A stretch of DNA of 64,000 nucleotides, from contig NZ_CP111043.1 in NCBI RefSeq assembly GCF_026250525.1, positions 2,775,501 through 2,839,500 of the forward strand, read 5' to 3'. The first letter of the stretch is position 1, and each line of letters starts with the position of its first letter. Origin of the DNA: Chondrinema litorale. Its GTDB lineage: Bacteria > Bacteroidota > Bacteroidia > Cytophagales > Flammeovirgaceae. Below are positions 25,198 to 32,488 of this stretch, one piece after another. Position numbers and translations under genes: made by a program. Below the pieces are notes generated by a model that worked only from the letters and a program-made list of their open reading frames with translations, had not been told where the DNA came from and did no database searches.

Positions 25198-26334
25198 TTA
25201 CACTACGTTCATTACTTTGTCGAGCACTTTCTCGTAATGAGCTTCATATACAGGCAAAATATTAGTTACATCAAACTCTTTAGCACGTTTTAAAGCATTT
25301 TCTTTAAATATTGGCAATCTGTTTTCAGTAAATATATGAATTGCATTTTTTGCCATTTCTTCCACATTACCTACCTCACTGGTAAATCCAGTAATACCAT
25401 TTACATTAAGTTCTGGAATACCTCCAGCATTACTAGAAATTACAGGTACTTCACAAGCCATAGCCTCAAGTGCAGCTAAACCGAAACTTTCTTTTTCAGA
25501 AGGCATCATAAATAAATCTCCTACAGAAAGTACTTCTTCTACGGCTTCTAGTTTTCCTAGAAAGCGAACATCTTCAATAATGCCCATCTCCATGCATAAG
25601 TCTTCAATTCTTCTTCTTTCAGGGCCATCGCCAACTAAAAGTAGCTTTGAGGGAACAACTTTGTTTACTTTGCAAAAGACTTTTACTACATCATCTACAC
25701 GCTTTACTTTTCTAAAGTTAGAGGTGTGAATAATCAGTTTTTCATCATTCGGGCAAATCGCTTTCTTAAAATGCTCTTTCTTTTGCTTTTTAAAGCGGTT
25801 CAGATCAATAAAGTTAGGAATCACTTCGATATCATTTTGAATATCAAAATGTTCGTAAGTTTCTCTCTTAAGATCATGTGAAACAGAAGTAACTCCGTCT
25901 GACTGATTAATACTGAAAGAAACTACAGGCTCATAACTTTCGTCTTTGCCAACTAGCGTAATATCTGTACCGTGCAAAGTGGTTACTACCGGAATTCGAA
26001 TGCCTTTTGTTGCCAGAATTTGTTTTGCCATATATGCAGCAGAAGCATGAGGAATGGCGTAATGAACATGCAGCAAGTCTAGTTTTTCGACTTGAACGAT
26101 GTTTACCATTTTACTGGCCAAAGCAAGTTCGTAAGGCGGATATTCGAATAGTGGATAAGTTCTAATATCCACTTTATGATAGTAAATATTTTCTGAGAAA
26201 AAGTCTAAACGAGTTGGTTGGGAGTATGTAATGAAATGAACTTTATGTCCTTCATTGGCTAGAGCTTTGCCTAACTCTGTAGCTACAACACCGCTACCTC
26301 CATATGTTGGGTAGCAAACAATACCGATTTTCAT
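25198..26334 (-). CDS. bshA: N-acetyl-alpha-D-glucosaminyl L-malate synthase BshA
   Basis: A 378-residue GT4-family glycosyltransferase. It joins GlcNAc from UDP-GlcNAc to L-malate, the first step of bacillithiol synthesis. The N-terminus MKIGIVCYPTYGGSGVVATELG is nearly diagnostic for BshA. The C-terminal GT-B domain has LVGDGPERRRIE and the ExxxxE nucleotide-sugar motif ESFGLAALEAMACEVPVI. The length is standard. The deacetylase BshB and ligase BshC are not in this window. The gene stands alone with its own terminator. Confidence 0.95.
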   Translation of the reverse strand: MKIGIVCYPTYGGSGVVATELGKALANEGHKVHFITYSQPTRLDFFSENIYYHKVDIRTYPLFEYPPYELALASKMVNIVQVEKLDLLHVHYAIPHASAAYMAKQILATKGIRIPVVTTLHGTDITLVGKDESYEPVVSFSINQSDGVTSVSHDLKRETYEHFDIQNDIEVIPNFIDLNRFKKQKKEHFKKAICPNDEKLIIHTSNFRKVKRVDDVVKVFCKVNKVVPSKLLLVGDGPERRRIEDLCMEMGIIEDVRFLGKLEAVEEVLSVGDLFMMPSEKESFGLAALEAMACEVPVISSNAGGIPELNVNGITGFTSEVGNVEEMAKNAIHIFTENRLPIFKENALKRAKEFDVTNILPVYEAHYEKVLDKVMNVV

Positions 26335-26622
26335 CTGTGGTAATAGTAATTTTTTTTTTCCATATAATCAGGTAGTTAGTAAGCTCTCTTTATTATCGAA
26401 AATGAAAGCAAAAATTATTACACCCGAGGATAGTGAACCAAACTCCTTTACAGGCGTATTTGAACACAATAATTTAAATACAAGCTAGAGTAATAATAAG
26501 TTCATTATATTTAGCCCGTATTCAATGAATTAATGGCTCACAACAGAGTTTTAATGTTAGGAACTTATGTTTTTAATCTGAGTTTAATTTACCGCAAAAA
26601 TATAATTCTTTTACAAAAATAA

Positions 26623-27606
26623 ATGCGTCTTATATCTCAACCTGTTTTATGCAACTATTATGTTACCTATCGCTGCAATGCAAAATGCAGCTTTTGTGAT
26701 ATCTGGGAGCGTCCTTCGCCATATATTACATTAGAAAATGCTCGGTGTAATATGGAAGATTTAAAGAAGTTGGGAGTAAAAGTAATTGATTTTACAGGGG
26801 GAGAACCGCTATTGCACAGAGATATAGACAAATTACTCGGCATAGCCAAAGAGCTAGGTTTTATTACAACCATTACTACTAATGCATTACTTTACCCCAA
26901 ACTAGCCGAAAAGCTAAAGGGGAAAATTGATATGTTGCATTTTTCTCTAGATTCTGCTAACAAAGAAACACACGATGCAATGCGCGGGGTAAAATGCTTC
27001 GATTTTGTAATGAAGTCTATCGAAGTGGCCAGATCGATGGGAGAAAGACCAGATATTTTGATGACGGTCTTTAATGATAACATGCACGAAATTGAAGAAG
27101 TCCATCAAAAGATTTGCCTGCCAGAAAATTTGGTTTTAATACTCAATCCTGTTTTTGATTATAATGAAGTTGAAACGGGTGGGAGTATTTCTAAAGCCAA
27201 CCTTTTGAAGTTGAAGAAATGGTCTGGCAAAAAAAATGTCTACCTCAACGATGCTTTTATAGAATTGAGGTTAGATGGAGGAAACCATATAGATAAACCA
27301 ATATGTAAGGCAGGTAGTAGTACAATTGTAATTTCACCAGACAACAAATTAGTGTTGCCTTGTTACCATCTTGGGCTCGAAAAAGTAGCTATTGAAAATA
27401 ATCTATACGAGATTTTTAGAAGTGAGAAAGTACAAAAAAGTATAGCCATGGAAGGCAGACATCCGGCTTGCGAGGGTTGTGTAATCAATTGCTACATGCA
27501 GCCGTCTTTTGCAGTTGAGATGAATAAATACTGGTGGAAGGCATTGCCAAGCACCATTAAATACAACATGATGAAACAAACTTGGAAAGAATTACTTCCT
27601 TTCTAA
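26623..27606 (+). CDS. Radical SAM protein with SPASM-like C-terminal cysteines
   Basis: A 327-residue radical SAM enzyme. The cluster motif CxxxCxxC is Cys18, Cys22 and Cys25 (YRCNAKCSFCDIW). FTGGEPLLH (57-65) is the SAM-binding GGE motif, and HFSLDS (106-111) is also typical. Further cysteines at 228, 247, 283, 286 and 290 (ICKAG, PCYHL, CEGCVINC) suggest one auxiliary iron-sulfur cluster of SPASM/twitch type. Such enzymes often modify peptides or make cofactors. No precursor peptide is evident nearby. A Nudix-fold protein follows 33 bp downstream on the same strand, so the two probably form an operon. The substrate is unknown. Confidence 0.9.
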   Translation: MRLISQPVLCNYYVTYRCNAKCSFCDIWERPSPYITLENARCNMEDLKKLGVKVIDFTGGEPLLHRDIDKLLGIAKELGFITTITTNALLYPKLAEKLKGKIDMLHFSLDSANKETHDAMRGVKCFDFVMKSIEVARSMGERPDILMTVFNDNMHEIEEVHQKICLPENLVLILNPVFDYNEVETGGSISKANLLKLKKWSGKKNVYLNDAFIELRLDGGNHIDKPICKAGSSTIVISPDNKLVLPCYHLGLEKVAIENNLYEIFRSEKVQKSIAMEGRHPACEGCVINCYMQPSFAVEMNKYWWKALPSTIKYNMMKQTWKELLPF

Positions 27607-27639
27607 ACCCATAAATCAAGTATTAATCTTTTTCGCAGC

Positions 27640-28161
27640 ATGAAAGAATATATTATTGAAAATAACCAAGAAGTAGACTTAACTAAGCTAGAAGCAGATT
27701 TTTTACCCGGAGATGTTTATGAAAAAGCGCATGCAGGTTTGGTGCAGTTTTGCCACGATATTTTAGTGGAGTATAATGGAGGTTTGTTGTTGGTAAAAAG
27801 GTCAAAATTGCCCGCGAGTGATATTTTATGGTCTTTAGGCGGAAGAGTAAAAAGAGGTGTAAAAACTGCTGATTCTGCTATTTTAAAAGTTAAGGAAGAA
27901 TGTAACTTGGATGTTCAGGAAATTGTTTTTGTCGATTTTGCCCGCACATTTTTTCAAACAGCTCCTTTTGATCATGGTAAAGGAACAGATACTGTAAATG
28001 CGCTTTACTACGCTACTGCCACTGGTGAAATAAAATTAGATGAGCTACACACCGAGCCAATTCTTATAAAACAAAGCGATTATACAGAAGATTTTAGAGC
28101 CGATTTGCATCCTTATATGCGAGATTTTATGGATAAAGTAGTACCAATGATGAAAGGCTAG
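27640..28161 (+). CDS. Nudix-fold protein with degenerate Nudix box
   Basis: A 173-residue protein. The segment ILWSLGGRVKRGVKTADSAI followed by LKVKEECNLDV aligns with the Nudix box but lacks several consensus residues: the first Glu is replaced and the RE pair becomes LK. The final EE is kept. The GGRV start resembles GDP-mannose mannosyl hydrolase-type members. The enzyme may hydrolyse a nucleoside-diphosphate-linked substrate or be a catalytically altered binding protein. It follows the radical SAM gene by 33 bp, suggesting a joint pathway. Confidence 0.8.
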   Translation: MKEYIIENNQEVDLTKLEADFLPGDVYEKAHAGLVQFCHDILVEYNGGLLLVKRSKLPASDILWSLGGRVKRGVKTADSAILKVKEECNLDVQEIVFVDFARTFFQTAPFDHGKGTDTVNALYYATATGEIKLDELHTEPILIKQSDYTEDFRADLHPYMRDFMDKVVPMMKG

Positions 28162-28307
28162 AAATAAATAAAGCTTTGGCTACTAAATAGAAAATAATAT
28201 ATAGCCTTAAAGGTTATTAAAAATGTAATTCAAGTGTGCCTGATTTTAGATAGAAATCAAGCATTTAGCAAAAAACTTGAAAATTTCATTTTTTTAAGGC
28301 TGGTACC

Positions 28308-28931
28308 ATGGTTAATTTTTTTATATACAGCTTCTTACTTATCTCTTCAATAATAAATTGGGATAATCCATCAGGAATTAAGGTAATTATTCCCATGAAA
28401 GAGAAGCCTGCCGGATGTGAAAACGGCAAAGGACTCGAAATACACTCTGCATTTCTTATGGCCGATGAAGCAGGTCCTTATGAAATAGTTTTTTTCCTTC
28501 AAACCTATGAAGGGCAATGGGAAACGAAGAAATACACCTCAGAAAATATTGGAGATTTAAAACTCGACATTTCTTCTTGTAACTATACAGGTAACTACTT
28601 TAGTTTTCCTTATAGAAAAGGAGCAGAAGTAGATATACCAGATGCTACCAAAATAAATGAGAGACATAGTAGTCTCGGCGATCAGCCAAAATTTAAAATT
28701 GAAAAAATCTCCAAAATGGAAACTTGCGATGGTGTTTCTTTTCAAAATGGTAAGGTATTTACACCCAATGGAGAAGAGGTGAGTATTACTGTTTTTTTTG
28801 AAAAGAAAGATGGTCATTGGAGAAAGAAAGAATTGTTATACACAGGTTCAGGCGATATTTTTCTTGATGTAGATGGATGTGACCTTACAGGAAAATATAA
28901 GTCTAGAGTCGTTGTAAAAAGAACTTTTTAG
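28308..28931 (+). CDS. Exported protein with two internal repeats
   Basis: A 207-residue protein with an N-terminal hydrophobic segment (FFIYSFLLISSII), probably a signal peptide. The mature part contains two related units of about 60 residues, near 37-98 and 140-200. They share VFF...G.W..K, GD..LD and C..TG.Y, and each has two cysteines at similar spacing (Cys37/Cys91 and Cys140/Cys191). This suggests a duplicated disulfide-bonded beta-sandwich. I do not recognise the family. It stands alone, 146 bp after the Nudix gene on the same strand. Confidence 0.65.
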   Translation: MVNFFIYSFLLISSIINWDNPSGIKVIIPMKEKPAGCENGKGLEIHSAFLMADEAGPYEIVFFLQTYEGQWETKKYTSENIGDLKLDISSCNYTGNYFSFPYRKGAEVDIPDATKINERHSSLGDQPKFKIEKISKMETCDGVSFQNGKVFTPNGEEVSITVFFEKKDGHWRKKELLYTGSGDIFLDVDGCDLTGKYKSRVVVKRTF

Positions 28932-29110
28932 CACTTTTAAGTGTCTTGAATTTAAGGGTATACTAGTTCATCTCCAGCATATTGAAGTATTGAGCTTTTT
29001 GTGAAATTTTCAAAACCTTTTAATTCCACTTTTTAGTTTACAATATAGCTAACATACTTCCTACTAGCAGCCCAAATGCTCTCTCCATTTTATGTTTAAC
29101 AATTAATGTT

Positions 29111-29875
29111 ATGAAGCATGTGAACAAATACTTAAGAAAAAATAGCCCACTTTGGCTTACTATATGTCTGGTTTATTTGGCTAGCCAAGCAACCTATGCT
29201 CAGTTTTGGAATGAGGAAGACGAAGGTTATCTATACAAAAAAGAATTTACTTACGGAATTAACTTCAATACCAATGGTGGTTTAATTGGTGGAGCTACTT
29301 TTAAGTTCGCCAAAGTGATAAACCAAAAAATGTATCATAGCTATTCGTTTGAGTTTGTACATGTAAAAGACCCGAAAGAACAAAAGGCAACTAGTTTTTT
29401 AAGTGGAAATAATTTTGTTCCTGAAAAGAAAAACTACTTTTATATATTAAGACCTCAATACGGAAGAGAAATAGTTTTATTTAAAAAAGCCAAAGAACAA
29501 GGAGTACAAGTAAACTGGATAAACTCTGTAGGGCCAACTATAGGTTTGCTAGCACCATATCTAATACAGTATCGCTACCCAGATAATATTGTAAAAACAG
29601 AGCCATATGATCCTGATATTCATCAAAGTTTTGATGGAATAATTGGAGCTGGTTCTATTTTCGAAAGTTTGGCGAAATCTAAAATAAAACCGGGAGCCAG
29701 TTTAAAGTCTTCGCTGAGTTTTGAGTTCGGTACTTTTAATAATAGTGTTACCGGTTTTGAAGCAGGTTTTATGTTAGACACCTTCTTTAGCGATATACAA
29801 TTGATGCATGATACACCAACTAAAAGAGTATATACTTCTGCATTTGTTACACTTTTTTATGGTTTCAGAAAATAA
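29111..29875 (+). CDS. Putative outer-membrane or periplasmic beta-rich protein
   Basis: A 254-residue exported protein. The signal peptide covers about 1-31, ending ATYAQ. The rest is rich in amphipathic strands with glycine turns (YGINFNTNGGLIGGATFKFAK, SYSFEFVHV, VYTSAFVTLFYGFRK) and ends on an aromatic-rich strand, as outer-membrane barrels do. I know of no assigned function. It lies 149 bp upstream of lipA on the same strand, but lipA has its own promoter-like box, so they are probably separate units. Confidence 0.7.
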   Translation: MKHVNKYLRKNSPLWLTICLVYLASQATYAQFWNEEDEGYLYKKEFTYGINFNTNGGLIGGATFKFAKVINQKMYHSYSFEFVHVKDPKEQKATSFLSGNNFVPEKKNYFYILRPQYGREIVLFKKAKEQGVQVNWINSVGPTIGLLAPYLIQYRYPDNIVKTEPYDPDIHQSFDGIIGAGSIFESLAKSKIKPGASLKSSLSFEFGTFNNSVTGFEAGFMLDTFFSDIQLMHDTPTKRVYTSAFVTLFYGFRK

Positions 29876-29968
29876 GATTAAAACTGGTTTTTTCTTTAAT
29901 TAAATTCATGAACTTACTTTAAGAACTTATGTTAAAATATAAGGGCTGAATTATAGGAGAGTATTATC

Positions 29969-29999
29969 TTTTTAAATCAGCAATTGATACTTACTTTTG
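29969..29999 (+). promoter_or_regulatory. Candidate lipA promoter
   Basis: TACTTTTG at 29992-29999 matches TAnnTTTG exactly. TTT at 29969-29971 is 20 nt upstream. The -7 box lies 25 bp before the lipA ATG. Confidence 0.5.
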
Positions 30000-30024
30000 C
30001 ATACACAAGAACAAAGGAGCATTC

Positions 30025-30900
30025 ATGATTGAATTACCAGTAATATCATCGGAACCTAAAAAACGTAAACCCAACTGGCTTAGAGTAAAACTACCGGTAG
30101 GACCGGAGTTCAGAAAAGTTAGAAAACTGGTTGACGAATATAAATTACATACCATTTGTGAGAGCGGGAGTTGCCCAAATATGGGAGAGTGCTGGGGAGC
30201 AGGTACAGCTACTTTTATGATTTTAGGAAACGTTTGTACCAGAGGTTGTTCATTCTGTGCAGTGGCTACAGGAAGACCAACTGAGTACGACAAAGACGAG
30301 CCTAGAAGAGTTGCTGAAGCAATAAAGCTTATGCAGGTAAAACATGCAGTACTTACTTCAGTAAACCGTGACGAACTAAAAGATAGAGGAGCAGAGATTT
30401 GGTATCAGACTGTAAGAGAAATAAAGAGCATCAGTCCTGAAACAACTATTGAAACCCTAATTCCAGATACAAGAGGAAACTGGGAAGCTTTGGAAAGAAT
30501 GATTTCTGCCGGACAGGAGGTAGTTTCTCACAACATGGAAACCGTAGAAAGCCTTTACAGGAGAGTAAGGCCACAAGCTAAATATCAGAGAAGTCTAGAT
30601 CAAATAAAGAAAACAAAAGAATATGGCAAAAGAACTAAGTCTGGTGCCATGTTAGGATTAGGAGAGAAAGACGACGAAGTTTTTAAACTTATGGATGATC
30701 TAGCAGCTCATGGCCTAGATATTCTTACTCTTGGACAATATCTTCAACCAACTAAAATGCACATAGAAGTAGCTGAGTTTGTTCATCCTGATAAATTTGA
30801 ATTCTTTAAGGAAGAAGGCTTAAAAAGAGGGATTAAATATGTGGAATCAGGACCGTTAGTACGTTCTTCTTACCATGCCGAAAAGCATGTAAATGTTTAA
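30025..30900 (+). CDS. lipA: Lipoyl synthase
   Basis: A 291-residue radical SAM enzyme that inserts two sulfur atoms into octanoyl chains on lipoyl carrier domains. The auxiliary cluster cysteines are Cys45, Cys50 and Cys56 ([12 protein letters not shown]). The radical SAM cluster cysteines are Cys71, Cys75 and Cys78 (CTRGCSFC). The C-terminal RSSYHAE supplies the conserved serine. Length and motif order are normal. lipB is not adjacent. A candidate promoter lies 25 bp upstream and a strong terminator follows. Confidence 0.97.
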   Translation: MIELPVISSEPKKRKPNWLRVKLPVGPEFRKVRKLVDEYKLHTICESGSCPNMGECWGAGTATFMILGNVCTRGCSFCAVATGRPTEYDKDEPRRVAEAIKLMQVKHAVLTSVNRDELKDRGAEIWYQTVREIKSISPETTIETLIPDTRGNWEALERMISAGQEVVSHNMETVESLYRRVRPQAKYQRSLDQIKKTKEYGKRTKSGAMLGLGEKDDEVFKLMDDLAAHGLDILTLGQYLQPTKMHIEVAEFVHPDKFEFFKEEGLKRGIKYVESGPLVRSSYHAEKHVNV

Positions 30901-30939
30901 TTGGCAAACCTTTTTTTGAGAAATAACTTATATAAATAG

Positions 30940-30979
30940 AAGGCTTCATGGTGCATTAAATGTATTATGAAGCCTTTTT
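30940..30979 (+). terminator. Terminator after lipA
   Basis: AGGCTTCAT (30941-30949) and ATGAAGCCT (30967-30975) are perfect complements, followed by TTTTT. The stem lies about 40 bp after the lipA stop codon. Confidence 0.85.
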
Positions 30980-30994
30980 GTGCCTTAATAAAAA

Positions 30995-31234
30995 ATGGAG
31001 CTAAAAGAATATACCCGGTCGCAACTGGCTTTAAGAAATGGCAACGACCGACACGAAATCTGGGTGGCATATAAAGGGATGATTTACGATGTAGGGAGTT
31101 CCAGATTATGGCGTAATGGGAAACATTACGAACATTGGGCAGGGCAAGATTTAAGTGGAGAACTTGATAATGATGCTCCACATAATGCCAATGTGTTCGA
31201 TAAATTTAAAATAGTAGGAAAACTTAAAAGCTGA
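30995..31234 (+). CDS. Small cytochrome b5-like heme-binding domain protein
   Basis: A 79-residue single-domain protein of the cytochrome b5-like heme/steroid-binding family. Evidence is EYTRSQLALRNGNDRHEIWVAYKGMIYDVGSS, then WRNGKHYEHWAGQDLSGEL, then DAPHN. The candidate heme-axial histidines are in KHYEHWAG and DAPHN. There is no signal or membrane anchor, so it should be soluble. It lies 4 bp before the hflX start and is probably co-transcribed with it. The redox partner is unknown. Confidence 0.85.
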   Translation: MELKEYTRSQLALRNGNDRHEIWVAYKGMIYDVGSSRLWRNGKHYEHWAGQDLSGELDNDAPHNANVFDKFKIVGKLKS

Positions 31235-31238
31235 ATAC

Positions 31239-32474
31239 TTGAAAAAAGAATTTTATTATACAGAAGAAGAACAGCCTACAGCGGTATTGGTTGCCTTGTC
31301 AACCGACAACCAGTCTGTAGAAAAAACGACAGAGTACTTAGATGAACTTGCATTTCTTGCAGAGACATTGGGAGTGAAAACATTAAAAACTTTCAGGCAA
31401 AAACTGCAAAAGCCCGATCCTAAATATTTTGTTGGTAAAGGAAAGCTAGAAGAGATAACAGCCTATGTAGAGGCCTATGATGTAGATATGATTATTTTTG
31501 ATGATGACCTTTCTTCAGCACACATCAAAAATCTTGATAATACTATTAAAGAGCGGATGATTATTGACCGTAGTTTGCTCATCCTTCAAATTTTTATGAA
31601 GCGAGCACAAACTGCTCAGGCAAGAACTCAAGTAGAGTTAGCTCAGTATCAATACATGTTACCTCGCCTTACAAATTTATGGTCTCACCACTCTAGGCAA
31701 CGAGGTGGTATTGGTATGCGTGGTCCGGGTGAAACCGAACTTGAAACGGATAAAAGGATAATTAGAGATAAAATCTCATTACTACAGAAGAAACTTGAGA
31801 AAATTTCAAAGCAAAGCGCAGTAAGAAGAAAATCTAGAGATAGAATGGTAAGGGTAGCATTAGTGGGTTATACCAATGTGGGTAAATCTACCATAATGCG
31901 AACCTTAGGTAAGGCAGATGTTTTTGCAGAAAATAAGCTTTTTGCAACTGTAGATTCTACAGTAAGAAAACTTACGCTAAACAACATTCCGTTTTTGTTG
32001 ACAGACACTGTAGGTTTTATTAGAAAGTTGCCAACAACTTTAATTGAGAGTTTTAAATCTACTTTGGATGAGATTGTAGAAGCCGATCTATTATTACACG
32101 TAGTAGATATTTCGCACGATTCTTTTGAAGAACATATGGATGTAGTAAATAAAACACTACAGGAAATTGGTGCTGCTGATAAACCTTGTTTGCTGGTATT
32201 CAATAAAATAGATTTATTTCAAAATAAGGAGTACCCTCCATTTGAAGAGGATCACCCACCAGCAACTTTGGATGAGTTAAAAGCTACTTATTTAGGTAAA
32301 AACCCGGAAGCAGTTTTTATTTCGGCAGTTAATAAAGAAAACTTTGAAGAGTTTAGAAAAATTTTATTCAAAAAAATATCTAAGCTCTACTATGAGATTT
32401 ACCCAAATCATTTAAACTATAGCTTAAATCAGCTTTGGTTAATGAATGGGATTGAGGTTGAAGATGAAGAGTAA
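31239..32474 (+). CDS. hflX: GTPase HflX
   Basis: A 411-residue ribosome-associated GTPase that splits stalled or heat-damaged ribosomes. The N-terminal HflX domain includes KPDPKYFVGKGKLEEI and MRGPGETELETDKR. The G domain starts near residue 206: GYTNVGKST (G1), DTVGF (G3) and NKID (G4). The start codon is TTG at 31239, 4 bp after the cytochrome b5-like gene, and there is no in-frame ATG at a suitable place. It converges with the PspC-domain gene with 14 bp between the stop codons and no visible terminator. Confidence 0.95.
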   Translation: MKKEFYYTEEEQPTAVLVALSTDNQSVEKTTEYLDELAFLAETLGVKTLKTFRQKLQKPDPKYFVGKGKLEEITAYVEAYDVDMIIFDDDLSSAHIKNLDNTIKERMIIDRSLLILQIFMKRAQTAQARTQVELAQYQYMLPRLTNLWSHHSRQRGGIGMRGPGETELETDKRIIRDKISLLQKKLEKISKQSAVRRKSRDRMVRVALVGYTNVGKSTIMRTLGKADVFAENKLFATVDSTVRKLTLNNIPFLLTDTVGFIRKLPTTLIESFKSTLDEIVEADLLLHVVDISHDSFEEHMDVVNKTLQEIGAADKPCLLVFNKIDLFQNKEYPPFEEDHPPATLDELKATYLGKNPEAVFISAVNKENFEEFRKILFKKISKLYYEIYPNHLNYSLNQLWLMNGIEVEDEE

Positions 32475-32488
32475 TATCTAATCATTCA

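Noticed and set aside
28933..28944. CACTT-tt-AAGTG palindrome just after a stop codon
   Set aside because: Five pairs with a 2-nt centre and no T-run; too weak to call a terminator.
32475..32488. Terminator between hflX and the PspC gene
   Set aside because: The 14-bp gap contains no stem; transcripts from the two strands may overlap.
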